Positions 18,260 to 27,939 of a stretch of DNA of 64,000 bases are shown here, piece after piece (position 1 is the stretch's first letter; every line of letters starts with the position of its first letter). The DNA is from CBDCVO01 sp965223085. Lineage in GTDB: Bacteria; Pseudomonadota; Gammaproteobacteria; Ga0077536. The stretch is from assembly GCA_965223085.1 (NCBI GenBank), contig OZ244981.1:558001-622000 (forward strand). Reading direction: 5' to 3'. Under the pieces are notes generated by a model. It ran no database searches, was not told where the DNA came from, and was given only the letters and a program-made list of their open reading frames with translations. Both the position numbers and the translations under genes were made by a program.

Positions 18260-19462
18260 TTACTGTCTTTGCAAAATATGCACGAAGCCGGCGCTTCCCA
18301 GGCCGCCGTTGTGTTGCATGGCTGTACGCGCACCCGGTACTTGACGAGATCCGGCCGCACCGCGAAGTTGGTGGACGAGTTCAGTGATCTGGGCAAGGCC
18401 AGTTGCCCCAAGCGGGTGGCCTTTTGATAATAGACCACCGGAGGGATTGACGACGTATTGCCCACCGTAAGTGTTCTCGCCATCCTTTACAAATGCGCTC
18501 AGTTTATCTTCGCTACACAAGCCCAAGGCAACATAGGTCAACAGCTCGTTACTCGTAAAGCAGTCGTGCAATTCAATCACGTCGACGTCCTCCGGACCAA
18601 GAGCAGCGGACTCATATGCCGCGGCGGCCACATCGCGACTCAATGCTTTGAACATAAGATCGAGCGGATCGCCCTGAAAATACTCCACCTGGTCGCTCCC
18701 AAAACCCTGGCCGATCAATGCAACTGAATCGTCTATGCCAACGCGCCGCGCGAATTGTGCATTGCAGATAACAACCGCGGCGGCACCGCAGCTGGGCGGA
18801 CAAGCGTAGAGTTTGCGCAAGCCACGAAACAACTTCGGCTGACTCAGCACTTCGGCAACGGTCAACGGCTCGCGAAATATCGCATTGGGGTTTGCCGCTG
18901 CGTGACGGCGAGCTTTCACCGCAATTAATGCCTCCACCTCGTCGTCAACCCCAAAGCGTTCCGCCAGCAAGTCGACCTGGCAACCGAAGTAGCAGATCGC
19001 GGGTGGCGCGTTGCGCTCTTCGTCAGACAAGTGCATGCGCTCGGCGATCGCATCATTAAAGCGCGCCAGTGGACTCGTCTTAGCAGGGAACACCATATCC
19101 ACTGCTCCAGGCGCCATCTCCTCGAAGCCCAGTGCGAGCGCACAGTCCACCATGCCCGACTGCACGGCCTGTGCGGCCAGGGTGAATGCGGTCGAGCCGC
19201 TCGCGCAGTTATTATTGACATTGACGATCGGAATCCCCGTCATGCCGACGTGATACAAGGCCGTCTGGCCGCTGCAGGAATCGCCATATACATAGCCCGC
19301 ATAGGCGGCCTGGATATTCTCGTAGGCGATCCCGGCATCAGCCAACGCACTGCGCACCGCTTTCGCGCCCATCTGATCGTAGGCATCGCTCTGCCCGGGC
19401 TTCTTAAAAGGCACCATGCCAACCCCGCCGATGATCACTTGATTCGATCCGTTCATACCCAT
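18260..19462 (-). CDS. Thiolase, SCP-x/lipid-transfer type
   Basis: 400 residues. The nucleophile Cys lies in VNNNCASGSTAF (about residue 87); HDCFTSNELL and GGLLSKGHPLGATGLAQ carry the other conserved His residues. This order (NCASGS, HDCF, GHPLGATG) is that of the SCP-x thiolase class, which often works on branched or steroid side-chain beta-keto acyl-CoAs rather than acetoacetyl-CoA. Start ATG 19462, or the ATG six bases downstream. It lies downstream of an acyl-CoA dehydrogenase on the same strand, so both probably serve the same degradation route. Confidence 0.92.
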   Translation of the reverse strand: MGMNGSNQVIIGGVGMVPFKKPGQSDAYDQMGAKAVRSALADAGIAYENIQAAYAGYVYGDSCSGQTALYHVGMTGIPIVNVNNNCASGSTAFTLAAQAVQSGMVDCALALGFEEMAPGAVDMVFPAKTSPLARFNDAIAERMHLSDEERNAPPAICYFGCQVDLLAERFGVDDEVEALIAVKARRHAAANPNAIFREPLTVAEVLSQPKLFRGLRKLYACPPSCGAAAVVICNAQFARRVGIDDSVALIGQGFGSDQVEYFQGDPLDLMFKALSRDVAAAAYESAALGPEDVDVIELHDCFTSNELLTYVALGLCSEDKLSAFVKDGENTYGGQYVVNPSGGLLSKGHPLGATGLAQITELVHQLRGAAGSRQVPGARTAMQHNGGLGSAGFVHILQRQ

Positions 19463-19483
19463 GCTTCACCTCACTAAATCACG

Positions 19484-19715
19484 TTACGCCGCGTGCCTGT
19501 CGCTGCCAGTACTCAGATCAGCTACATCATGCACCACTTCCGTGGCCTCATAAATCTGCGGTTTCGATGCCTCGCACGAGCGTCGTTGCCACCTGCAAAC
19601 GCGTTGTGCTCCGCGCGGCGGCAATAAACGGTAACCGATAGTTACGCAAAGACTCGCACACGAGCCGGGCCGTATAACCACTAGCACCGTAGACAACAAC
19701 AGGGTCATTCGCCAT
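19484..19715 (-). pseudogene. Saccharopine-dehydrogenase-like gene, N-terminal remnant
   Basis: ATG 19715 opens MANDPVVVYGASGYTARLVCESL, an NADP-binding Rossmann start (GASGYTGRLVCEYL in relatives annotated as saccharopine dehydrogenase or trans-acting enoyl reductase). It continues LPFIAAARSTTRLQVA and IETADL, then stops; a shifted frame has YEATEVVHDVADLS. Only about 75 of roughly 350-400 codons remain. Located between acyl-CoA dehydrogenase and thiolase genes, it was probably a reductase of the same operon. Confidence 0.7.
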
Positions 19716-19725
19716 GACCTGCCCG

Positions 19726-21006
19726 CTATAGCGAGATTTGATTTTCTTCGCAGTAATGTCTCGACAGCCAGTCGGCACCGATGAGGTCGAGTATATTGTT
19801 CTCGCCGTCCTCGATAAGTGCCGCGCGGGCGTCACGGAACAATTTCTCCACAGGATATTCGCGCGTGAGCCCGTTGCCGCCGAAGAGCTGAATCGCTTCG
19901 CTGGCTACATCTAATGCCATCTGGGTGACGGCCGTTTTTGAGGTAATGGACGCCAGCACATGCGGGTGGCCAGAGACAAAATTGTAGTACGCAGCCCGCT
20001 GGCTTATTGCGCGGCACATTTCAACTTTCTGCCACATACCGAATAAGCGCTGTTTGACCGATTGATGTTTGATAATTGCAGTACCCCCCTGCCGACGCTC
20101 GTGCACATAAGCCAGGGCATGTTCGTAAGCGGCGCGCGCGAGACCGGTCAGTGCGATACCCATCTCCATGTTTGCGAACGTTAGCGCGCTGAAGAAGCTG
20201 GCCTCGTAGGCATCGCGATCGGCGACCACGTAATCGGGTGGAATGCGAACCTGATCAAAGAACACTTCACCTTGAGAGAGGGGCCGTTGGCCCAACTTCT
20301 CAAGCGGTCTCCCCTTACTGACACCAGGCAGATCAAACGGGATTAGCAAACCAATTCCGTTCGCCATACCATCGCCACGGATAACGCCATCACCATAATC
20401 GCAAGGCACATAGGCGAGCGCACATTCAGCCGTTGGCGCCGTAGACACCCACGCAGAACTTTGACCGTTGAGCACGACCTCATCACCGTCGAGGATCGCC
20501 ACTACATTGCCGCGGTGCTGCGCCGTGCCCGGCTGAAGATTCGCACCCTTAAAATCTAGAATGTCGCTACCGCGATCCGGTTGCGTCGCCAGCCAGCAAC
20601 CACGAAGCCCGGCAAACCGCGCCGCGACCTCGGCGCTGCCGGTCATCCCAGCCGCCGTTGCGGGAAACTTCATGACCATGGTCGAGAGCCCCAAACCGAC
20701 ATCACCCCAGCAGAGCTCTTCCATGATGATGGGGAATAAGCGTGCCGCCTGTTGTGGCGCTAAGGTGGTTAGCATTTCCGGACCGATGCCTAATTCCTCG
20801 AAAGCCTCGATAAACGCCCACAGTGGTGAGTCGGGCGCGATCGCGTCCGCGGCCGAAAGTTTATCGAGGGCGATACCGGTCGGGCGGACCACCTCTGCGG
20901 CAAAGCGATGCAAAGTATTCTGGAGGGCCGTTTCTTCTTCGGTCAAGGCGCAATCCAGCCCCGTAAGCGCGAGCCGCGGGACGGTGATTTCTGAGATATT
21001 GAACAT
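19726..21006 (-). CDS. Acyl-CoA dehydrogenase
   Basis: 426 residues from ATG 21006, which has GAGGAGC upstream; an in-frame ATG at 21054 lacks a ribosome-binding site. Contains the helical N-domain, ATQPDRGSDIL in the middle domain, HERRQGGTAIIKHQSVKQRLFGMW, and GGNGLTREYPVEKLFRD with the catalytic Glu. The N-terminal LALTGLDCALTEEETALQNTLHRFA and the C-terminal DGENNILDLIGA distinguish it from the 6.4 kb enzyme. First gene of the acyl-CoA operon ending in the thiolase, 80 bp behind an AraC regulator. Confidence 0.92.
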   Translation of the reverse strand: MFNISEITVPRLALTGLDCALTEEETALQNTLHRFAAEVVRPTGIALDKLSAADAIAPDSPLWAFIEAFEELGIGPEMLTTLAPQQAARLFPIIMEELCWGDVGLGLSTMVMKFPATAAGMTGSAEVAARFAGLRGCWLATQPDRGSDILDFKGANLQPGTAQHRGNVVAILDGDEVVLNGQSSAWVSTAPTAECALAYVPCDYGDGVIRGDGMANGIGLLIPFDLPGVSKGRPLEKLGQRPLSQGEVFFDQVRIPPDYVVADRDAYEASFFSALTFANMEMGIALTGLARAAYEHALAYVHERRQGGTAIIKHQSVKQRLFGMWQKVEMCRAISQRAAYYNFVSGHPHVLASITSKTAVTQMALDVASEAIQLFGGNGLTREYPVEKLFRDARAALIEDGENNILDLIGADWLSRHYCEENQISL

Positions 21007-21086
21007 GCGCTGCTCCTCGCGTTTAAGTCTTAGCAAGGCTACGATGCCCCGCATCCCAGAGCTTGATTTTTAGTGACAGATATTTG

Positions 21087-22109
21087 TTATTTTGGGCCAC
21101 CTCCGGTTCGCTGCCGCCAACGACTCGGCGCGATCCCATGCCAACGTTTGAACGCATGGTTGAAGGCGCTGACATCAGTGTATCCCAGGGCATTCGCGAT
21201 CTGCGTAATTTGCAGCGTGCTGTTGCGGAGCAATTGTTCCGCACGCTCGCGACGGCATTGCTGGACGAGATCACGAAACGTCTTATCTTGCATTTGCAGA
21301 ACTCTATGCAAGGAACGCCGGTGCATGTTTAACAGGCGTGCAATAGTGCGCGCCGAACATTGACCGGTATCCAAAGTGCGCTGTATGAGGTGTTCTATCT
21401 GTGCGATCCGGTCGCGTGGATAGCGTTCTTCTAGGACTTCGAGAAACGCATGGAGGACGGCGCTAAGCGCAGGATTCGAGCCCGGCACGGAATGCGCCAA
21501 ATCCGTAACGGGAAACGTAATCGCATAGCGTTCTCGGTCAAAATGGACCGGCGCACCGAACAATTTCGAGTAGATCATCGTATCGCCGATTGGCGCATGC
21601 GCGAACTCGACGCCCAACACGGTAAGTCCCGGACCGTGCACGATGCGCAACAACTGTACTGCCGCAGCGAGCGTATCCTCCATCACTAACAACAGACCGC
21701 GGTTGTTGATTTCCACCGTCGACGGCGCGAACACGAGTGAGGCGATATCACCGACTGTCTCAAGCGTGGCACTTTCCGCATCCTGCCAATGCAAATGCAG
21801 GTTACGCACGAGTCGGTGCAGGGCTTCGGCAACCGTCGGCGCAGACATCATGGCGAAACCGATGACGCCTAGTATCGAGACGTCTTGGCGGCTGCCTAGC
21901 AGCGCACCGATGTGGTGGCAACCGGTCGCGACCTCGGCTTTTTCCAACAGCAAGCTGATATCTCGCAAGGACATGGTGTCATCGTGGGCGGGGTTTTCTA
22001 ATCGCTCGGGTGCGATGCCGAGTGACCGGATGAGCGGCTCGGGATCCGCGCCGAGTTCGCGCACTAGCGCAGGGAAACCCATCAGCCCGGCGATTCTAAC
22101 TTGTGCCAT
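21087..22109 (-). CDS. AraC-family regulator (arabinose-binding-domain type)
   Basis: 340 residues. N-terminal ligand domain of the Arabinose_bd type (PALVRELGADPEPLIRSLGI at 12-31; LGSRQDVSILGVIGFAMMSAPTVAEALHRLVRNLHLH). C-terminal AraC double helix-turn-helix from about residue 240: ARTIARLLNMHRRSLHRVLQ, then ITQIANALGYTDVSAFNHAFKRWHGIAPSRWR. This subfamily (OruR, MmoR, QhpR relatives) usually activates adjacent catabolic genes. Same strand as, and directly upstream of, the acyl-CoA dehydrogenase/thiolase operon, its likely target. Confidence 0.9.
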   Translation of the reverse strand: MAQVRIAGLMGFPALVRELGADPEPLIRSLGIAPERLENPAHDDTMSLRDISLLLEKAEVATGCHHIGALLGSRQDVSILGVIGFAMMSAPTVAEALHRLVRNLHLHWQDAESATLETVGDIASLVFAPSTVEINNRGLLLVMEDTLAAAVQLLRIVHGPGLTVLGVEFAHAPIGDTMIYSKLFGAPVHFDRERYAITFPVTDLAHSVPGSNPALSAVLHAFLEVLEERYPRDRIAQIEHLIQRTLDTGQCSARTIARLLNMHRRSLHRVLQMQDKTFRDLVQQCRRERAEQLLRNSTLQITQIANALGYTDVSAFNHAFKRWHGIAPSRWRQRTGGGPK

Positions 22110-22150
22110 GACAATAGCCTAACCCGGATACCCCCGAAGGACTCATTTTG

Positions 22151-23311
22151 GGGCACACACTTTCCTGGGGAGATCGAGGACACACACTTAGCCATTGACG
22201 TGTCAGCTGGCCAAGCGCTAACGTTGCACTGCAACTCAAACCACCAAGGGATTGCAACCATGACCACACCAAGGACGGTGCTGATCTCGCTCGATGAGAC
22301 ACCCTACTACCACATCGCCTCTCGCGGCGTGCGCCGCGCCTTGTTGTGCGGTAAAGATGCCTAACCGGGACAGAACTATGAACAGCGACGACAGTGGGTC
22401 GTCGACCGCATCAGACTGCTATCTTCGCTCTCGATGTCTGCGCCTATGCCGTGATGAGCAATCACTACCACCTGGTGTTGAAAGTCTGCCCAACACAACT
22501 CAATGACTTAGCCGACCAGAACATCATCAAACGCTGGTGCGCCCTCTTCAAAGGCCCTGTGCTCGTGCAGCAATATCGCGCCGGGCATGACTTCTCTGAC
22601 CCTGAAATGAACAAACACGCACTGCTCGCCTGCATGGCTTATGTCAACCCAATCCCCTGCGCGCCAATATCGCCCGCACTCTCGAGGATTCCAACTACAC
22701 CAGTATCCAAGCGCGCATCCAATCAACGTTCAGCCTAGAGAAAACAATGCACAGACAAATCCCTCCCGGCGATAGCTTAGCGTACCATCTCCCCCTGAAA
22801 CCCTTGGCACCTTTCAAAGGGAACATTCAAGGTAAACCACACCACGACATCCCCTGCCCTTATCGGGATTACCTCGAACTCATTCACTGGACCAGCCGGC
22901 TCATCCGGGACATCCACCATCACACTAGCCCCGCAACACCGCCCCGCCTCGAACGCTTCAACATCAGCACCCCGCAATGGCGTATCGAAACCACCCAATT
23001 CAAGACCCTTCACCGGCAACGATTCAACCGCCACACGCCAACGCCAAATACGGGCTAAGCTCAATCGCCTTACCGCCCAAGCCCGCATCCGAGCCGCCCA
23101 CCCAATCGGGTGCGGCCGCTCCCTGCCCGTCATCTCACATAGACGCCTATCGCAACACCTCGGCAACCGCTCAGGATGCGCCAAACCTCCTCAACCCCAC
23201 CACTAAACACCGATAACACATCAAAACACCACCACAACCGCTAAAAACAAACTGCTCACGCAAAAAGTGTGGCGCCTTTATTATCCTTATCGCAGCTCGG
23301 AAAGTGTGTGT
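22151..23311. mobile_element. Degenerate REP-type element around a tyrosine transposase
   Basis: The transposase pseudogene is bracketed by an inverted pair: GGGCACACACTTTCC at about 22151-22166 and GGAAAGTGTGTGTCCC at about 23298-23313. A second copy of GACACACACTT lies at about 22180. Such short terminal palindromic motifs bound IS200-like REP-associated transposases. The element separates the AraC-governed operon from the next gene cluster. Confidence 0.6.
22261..23205 (+). pseudogene. REP-associated tyrosine transposase (Y1 type), broken
   Basis: Starts MTTPRTVLISLDETPYYHIASRGVRRALLCGKDA and stops. A second frame continues FALDVCAYAVMSNHYHLVLKVC, with the HUH-type His pair (NHYHLVL) of Y1 transposases, and ACMAYVNPI. 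A third gives DYLELIHWTSRLIRD and PRLERFNISTPQW, the usual tail of this long RAYT class. At least two frameshifts and a deletion between HDFSD and PEMNKHALLAC, which removes the catalytic-Tyr region. Non-functional. Confidence 0.82.
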
Positions 23312-23389
23312 CCCTAATTGAGACAATAGACGGGCCAAACAGACCGACGTATGATTTTTGATCTCGGGACTTACTCTGGATAGAACGCG

Positions 23390-24448
23390 ATGCATTACGG
23401 ATTTGCTTTTCTCTCTGCGATCGACATCGACGGCGACGTCGCCTACGCCGAACAACAGGGTTTTACGCACGCTTGGTTATACGATTCACCGATGATCTGC
23501 GCGGACGTCTATCAGTGCCTCGCGCTCTGCGCCAAGAAAACGAGCACGATCAAGCTCGGTACGAACGTCACGAATCCCGCTTCGCGAATTGCCCCGGTCA
23601 CGGCGAATAATTTTGCCACCCTCAACATGCTGGCCCCGGGCAGAGTGATCATGGGTATCGGCACCGGCAATACCGCGCGTCGCACGCTTGGCATGCCGGC
23701 GGCAAAACTGGCACAGCTGCGTTCACATGTGGAGATCTGCCGCGGTCTGTTGCACGGCGAAACGGTGGCGTATTCTGAAGGCGCGCGCCACCGCATGATC
23801 CGGTTTCTGAACCCGACGGGTGGCTGGATCCATCTCGAGGATGAGATCCCGATCTATATCGCCGCGAGCGGGCCAAAGGCCCTCGAACTCGCCGGCGAGA
23901 TCGCCGACGGGGTGATCCTGTTCGGCGCCGTCGGCGACAGCCTACTCGAATACGCCCTAGACCGAGTGCGACGCGGGGCAGCGCGTCGCGGACGCCACCT
24001 GGACGATCTCTATATCATGCTGTCCACTGCATCACATGTGACGCAAACAGGCGAGAGTCTCGCATCGAAACAGCAGGCGGTTGGCGCCTACGTCACTTCA
24101 CAATGCAACATCTTCGCCTTATCGGTGCAGGATTTGACAGATCTGCCCGCCGACATTCGCGATGACATCATGGCGTTCCGTAACGCTTACCGCACACCCG
24201 CCACGCCAATCGAAACGCGTCATCTCGATCTTTACGCAGGATACGTCAACGAATTCAAGGCGGAACACGCGGACATCGTTACCGAGAAAATGATCCGCGA
24301 AACGACACTCACCGGCACGCCCGACGAACTCAGCGCGCGCATCGCTAAGTTGAAGGCAGCAGGCGTGGACCAGATCGCGATTCACGGCGGGTCGCGCGAA
24401 CGCACGCGTGAAGTAATCGCAGAATTTGCCGCGCACGTTATCGCTTAG
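23390..24448 (+). CDS. LLM-class flavin-dependent oxidoreductase
   Basis: 352 residues from ATG 23390 (GATAGAACGCG upstream, a weak ribosome-binding site). Luciferase-like barrel: MHYGFAFLSAIDIDGDVAYAEQQGFTHAWLYDSPM, then IKLGTNVTNPASRIAPVTANNFATLNMLAPGRVIMGIGTG (core flavin region), IPIYIAASGPKALELAGEIADGVIL, and GTPDELSARIAKLKAAGVDQIAI at the C-terminus. The last three resemble the F420-dependent methylene-H4MPT reductase branch, though FMN use is equally likely. Followed after 164 bp by the DMGDH-like gene on the same strand. Confidence 0.9.
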   Translation: MHYGFAFLSAIDIDGDVAYAEQQGFTHAWLYDSPMICADVYQCLALCAKKTSTIKLGTNVTNPASRIAPVTANNFATLNMLAPGRVIMGIGTGNTARRTLGMPAAKLAQLRSHVEICRGLLHGETVAYSEGARHRMIRFLNPTGGWIHLEDEIPIYIAASGPKALELAGEIADGVILFGAVGDSLLEYALDRVRRGAARRGRHLDDLYIMLSTASHVTQTGESLASKQQAVGAYVTSQCNIFALSVQDLTDLPADIRDDIMAFRNAYRTPATPIETRHLDLYAGYVNEFKAEHADIVTEKMIRETTLTGTPDELSARIAKLKAAGVDQIAIHGGSRERTREVIAEFAAHVIA

Positions 24449-24612
24449 CGCGAGCGGCGAAACCGCGGCACTTCAAAGTCCATAGTGAAGTCTCTATCGC
24501 ATCGAGTATCCGCTGGGATAAAGCCGATTTTTTGTCGCATGAGCGCTGCTATGACCAGAAACGCCTTGGCGTCGATACAGGCATCACGTAACACTAGATC
24601 ACCATTAATGCC

Positions 24613-27060
24613 GTGAGCACCTCTCTGCCGAACGAGGCTCAGGTAATTGTCGTCGGCGGCGGCGTCATCGGGTGTTCGATTGCGTACCACCTCGCGGGAC
24701 TTGGGATAGAGACCGTATTGCTGGAACGACGGCAACTCACCTGCGGCACAACATGGCACGCTGCAGGATTGCTCGGGCAACTCAGAGGCTCGCTGAACAT
24801 GACGCGCCTCGCAAAATATACAGCCGAACTTTACGCGGGTCTGGAAGCGGAGACCGGCCAGGCGACCGGGTTTCGTGAGACGGGCTCGATTTCAATTGCA
24901 ACCACCCCGGGCCGACTGGAAGAGTTACGCCGTAACGCATCGATGGCAAAAGCTTTCGGGCTACGGGCGGACGTGCTCACGACGACCGAAGTCGGCGCGC
25001 GGTATCCGCTCATCAAAACGAATGATGTGCTCGGGGGGGTGTTCATTCCGGGCGATGGTCATGCCAACGCCGTCGATACCACACGCGCACTCGCGATCGG
25101 TGCGCGCCGGCACGGTGCGATGATTTTTGAAGATACCGAGGTGACGACCATCGAGCACGACGGCAGTCAGATCACAGGAGTATCGACGACGGCCGGGCGT
25201 ATCGCGACCCGGCAAGTCGTATTGTGCGCGGGCATGTGGACGCGTAATTTGGCCGCGACGATCGGTGTCAATGTACCGTTGTATCCCTGCGAGCACTACT
25301 ACGTCGTGTTCGAGAACTGTGTCGGGCTCACCCCGGGCATGCCTGTTCTTCGCGATTATGACTCGCGTACTTACTACAAGGAAGATGCCGGCAAGCTTCT
25401 CTTGGGCGCATTCGAACCCCAGGCACGTCCGTGGACAGTCGACGAAATTCCGCAGGCATTTTGTTTCGACGAACTCCCGGGTGTGTTTGACCACTTTGAA
25501 CCAATACTCGCCACAGCTACGGAACGCATGCCGATGTTGGCTGAAGCCGGCATGCAATCTTTTTTCTGTGGTCCGGAGAGCTTTACTCCAGATGTACGCT
25601 ACCACATTGGCGCGGCGCCTGAACTCGACGGTTGTTTTGTTGCGGCCGGTTTGAATTCGATCGGGCTGCAATCTGCCGGTGGTATCGGCAAAGTGATGGC
25701 GGCGTGGATCCGCGACGGGCATCCGCCCATGGATCTGTGGGACGTCGACATTCGCAGGAACCAACGGTTTCAAAGTAATCGAACATACTTGCGCGAACGT
25801 GTTCGAGAGAGCCTCGGGTTGTTATATGCGCATCACTGGCCGTTCCGACAGTACACGACCGCGCGCGGACTGCGCCGTTCGCCGCTGCACGACAGGCTTG
25901 CGGCCAAGGGTGCGTGTTTCGGCGTCGTGGGTAGCTGGGAGCGTGCGAACTGGTTCGCACCGCCCGGTGTGAAAGCGGCGTACGAATACACCTGGGGCAA
26001 ACAGAACTGGTTCGACTACTCAGCGGCGGAGCACCGCGCCACCCGCGAAGGCGTCACCTTGTTCGACATGTCTTCGTTCGCGAATTTCCTCGTGCAAGGG
26101 CGGGACGCGACCAAAGCTTTAAATCGAATCTGCGCCAACGACATCGATGTTGAGCCCGGGCGCATCGTGTATACGCAATGGCTCAACGAACGCGGCGGGA
26201 TAGAAGCAGATCTGACCGTAACGCGGTGGAACGAGAACGAGTATTTCATCGTCTCACCAGGAGAAACACAGGTGCGGGATTTTGCTTGGTTGCGCAAAAA
26301 CTTGCACCCGGACGCTGTCGCCGTTGCGACCGATGTCAGCTCCGGGTGGGCGGTGATTCCGGTCATGGGACCGCGCTCGCGAGAATTATTGCAGTCGCTG
26401 ACGCGTGCGGATTTATCGAACGACGCGCACCCATTCGGGCGCAGCCGAGAGATCGAGCTTGGCCCTGCTCTGGTGCGCGCGTCACGTATCTCCTACGTTG
26501 GGGAACTCGGCTGGGAGCTGTATATACCGACCGAATTCACGCTTTGTATTTATGAGGCGCTGGTGGAAGTCGGCGAGAACTTTGGTCTGGTGCATGCCGG
26601 ATTGCATGCGCTGAATTCGTTACGCATCGAGAAGGCCTTCCGACATTGGGGCCACGACATCACTGATGAAGACACGCCACTAGAGGCCGGCTTGATGTTC
26701 GCCGTCGCGTGCGACAAACCGGGTGGCTTCAGCGGTCGGGACGCCGTGCTTCGTCAGCTCGAATCGGGGACCGACAAACGCCTACTGCAATTGAAACTAG
26801 ATGCGGGCGCGCCGCTGGTCTACCACAATGAACCCATCGTACGCGAGGGTGAGATCGTGGGCCTCGTCCGCTCTGGCATGTACGGTCACACGTTGAACGG
26901 TCCTGTAGCACTCGGCTATGCCGAATTCCCCGGCGCTCGTGACGACGAAACAGTTCTCGCTGGCGATTATCAAATCGAGATCGCGGGCGAGCGTCACCGC
27001 GCACAAGTATCGCTGGAACCAATGTATGACCCGCAGAGTTGCCGATCGCGGGACGTTTAG
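24613..27060 (+). CDS. Dimethylglycine/sarcosine dehydrogenase-like FAD-GcvT fusion
   Basis: 815 residues from GTG 24613. Residues 1-400 form a D-amino-acid-oxidase-type FAD domain: VIVVGGGVIGCSIAYHLAGLG (dinucleotide fold) and GTTWHAAGL, whose His is the covalent FAD attachment in dimethylglycine dehydrogenase. About 420-815 is a GcvT-like tetrahydrofolate domain: GVTLFDMSSFANFLVQGRDA, GELGWELYIP, GLHALNSLRIEKAFRHWGHDI and the C-terminal barrel. Family chemistry is oxidative N-demethylation with transfer of the one-carbon unit to folate. Substrate is an N-methyl amine of unknown identity. No clear ribosome-binding site. Confidence 0.92.
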   Translation: MSTSLPNEAQVIVVGGGVIGCSIAYHLAGLGIETVLLERRQLTCGTTWHAAGLLGQLRGSLNMTRLAKYTAELYAGLEAETGQATGFRETGSISIATTPGRLEELRRNASMAKAFGLRADVLTTTEVGARYPLIKTNDVLGGVFIPGDGHANAVDTTRALAIGARRHGAMIFEDTEVTTIEHDGSQITGVSTTAGRIATRQVVLCAGMWTRNLAATIGVNVPLYPCEHYYVVFENCVGLTPGMPVLRDYDSRTYYKEDAGKLLLGAFEPQARPWTVDEIPQAFCFDELPGVFDHFEPILATATERMPMLAEAGMQSFFCGPESFTPDVRYHIGAAPELDGCFVAAGLNSIGLQSAGGIGKVMAAWIRDGHPPMDLWDVDIRRNQRFQSNRTYLRERVRESLGLLYAHHWPFRQYTTARGLRRSPLHDRLAAKGACFGVVGSWERANWFAPPGVKAAYEYTWGKQNWFDYSAAEHRATREGVTLFDMSSFANFLVQGRDATKALNRICANDIDVEPGRIVYTQWLNERGGIEADLTVTRWNENEYFIVSPGETQVRDFAWLRKNLHPDAVAVATDVSSGWAVIPVMGPRSRELLQSLTRADLSNDAHPFGRSREIELGPALVRASRISYVGELGWELYIPTEFTLCIYEALVEVGENFGLVHAGLHALNSLRIEKAFRHWGHDITDEDTPLEAGLMFAVACDKPGGFSGRDAVLRQLESGTDKRLLQLKLDAGAPLVYHNEPIVREGEIVGLVRSGMYGHTLNGPVALGYAEFPGARDDETVLAGDYQIEIAGERHRAQVSLEPMYDPQSCRSRDV

Positions 27061-27069
27061 AACGGCAGT

Positions 27070-27479
27070 AACAGGAGACACCGTTACGGACGTATTAGTA
27101 TTGGCAGAACGTTTTCTTCGTGCTCTCGAAAGTATGGATGAAGCAGGGCTACGTAGTTGCTATGGACCGCATAGCTTCGATTTGGCACGACTTTGATCAA
27201 GTAACACAAAGCGTTGATGAAAATATCGCGATGCTCGCGAGCTTGCACGAGCTCGTCGGCAGCATCAAGTTTCAAGGCCGCCGGCGGGAGGCGATTAAGG
27301 GGGGCTTCCTTGAAGTTTATACTCTACGGGGCAGCGTTGCGGGAAGCGACTTTGCTATACCGGCATGTTTTCTTGCCGATGTCGAGAATAATCGCATCGT
27401 GAAAATTGAAGAATACGTCAATCCCCAAGCATTACCGGATAAACTGAGTCCGGAACAACAAGCCGCGTTTGTCGCTTAA
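27070..27479 (+). pseudogene. SnoaL/NTF2-like gene with a frameshift
   Basis: The frame VLVLAERFLRALESMDEAGLRSCYGP (from about 27088) is the N-terminal helix of a SnoaL-like polyketide-cyclase fold. It goes out of frame near 27165; the shifted frame continues ASIWHDFDQVTQSVDENIAMLASLHELV and GGFLEVYTLRGSV to FVENNR-type ending at 27479. AGGAGA at 27075-27080 sits where a start should be, but the start codon position reads GTT. Together they make a normal 130-residue protein minus one base. Follows the DMGDH-like gene closely and was probably in its operon. Confidence 0.7.
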
Positions 27480-27799
27480 CCGGCTATTGCACGAGGACCG
27501 CAGTAGCAAGCAAGTGAGCGCTCCCACACTATCTGGCTTAGAGGTATCCGCCGTGCGTGCCTAAGCGGCAGCCGGTAAGCACCTCGCGCAAGTTCGATCA
27601 CACCGGCAGACACTGCATAGGTTTTGCGTTGTTCATCGAAGTGCAACATACCTTCGGCAACCAAGGTTTTTAGCAATTTAAAGCAACTGTTTACGTTGAG
27701 TTCGAGTTCAGCTGCGATGCCGCTCACACCCATCGGCTCACAGCTACTTAAATGGCGAATAATACACAACGCGTTGCTTACCGAACGAATACTATTGGC
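27476..27799 (-). pseudogene. IclR-family regulator, N-terminal DNA-binding part only
   Basis: The minus-strand protein MANSIRSVSNALCIIRHLSS..MGVSGIAAELELNVNSCFKLLKTLVAEGMLHFDEQRKTYAVSAGVIELARGAYR is an IclR winged helix (helix-turn-helix at ELNVNSCFKLLKTL). IclR proteins have about 250 residues with a GAF-like ligand domain; here the frame ends soon after the wing, with unrelated sequence. An in-frame ATG 75 bp further upstream (27874) is possible. It is divergent to the MetE-like copy B gene 66-141 bp away, so it was probably that cluster's regulator. Confidence 0.65.
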
Positions 27800-27939
27800 C
27801 ATCTTAGAAACGTCGTCAGTGCTTGTTCCGAATCTGGTTCTGTCATCATTCCAATAATGAAATGACTTTATCAATTTTTTGCTACGATGTAGCTTACGGT
27901 CGAGCAGCAGCTTCGACAGATAAAAATAGGAGGGCGAGT

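Noticed and set aside
24449..24612. Minus-strand frame over 24445-24780 as a possible gene
   Set aside because: It overlaps the start of the well-supported DMGDH-like gene and I cannot match it to any family; the 164-bp gap holds nothing certain.
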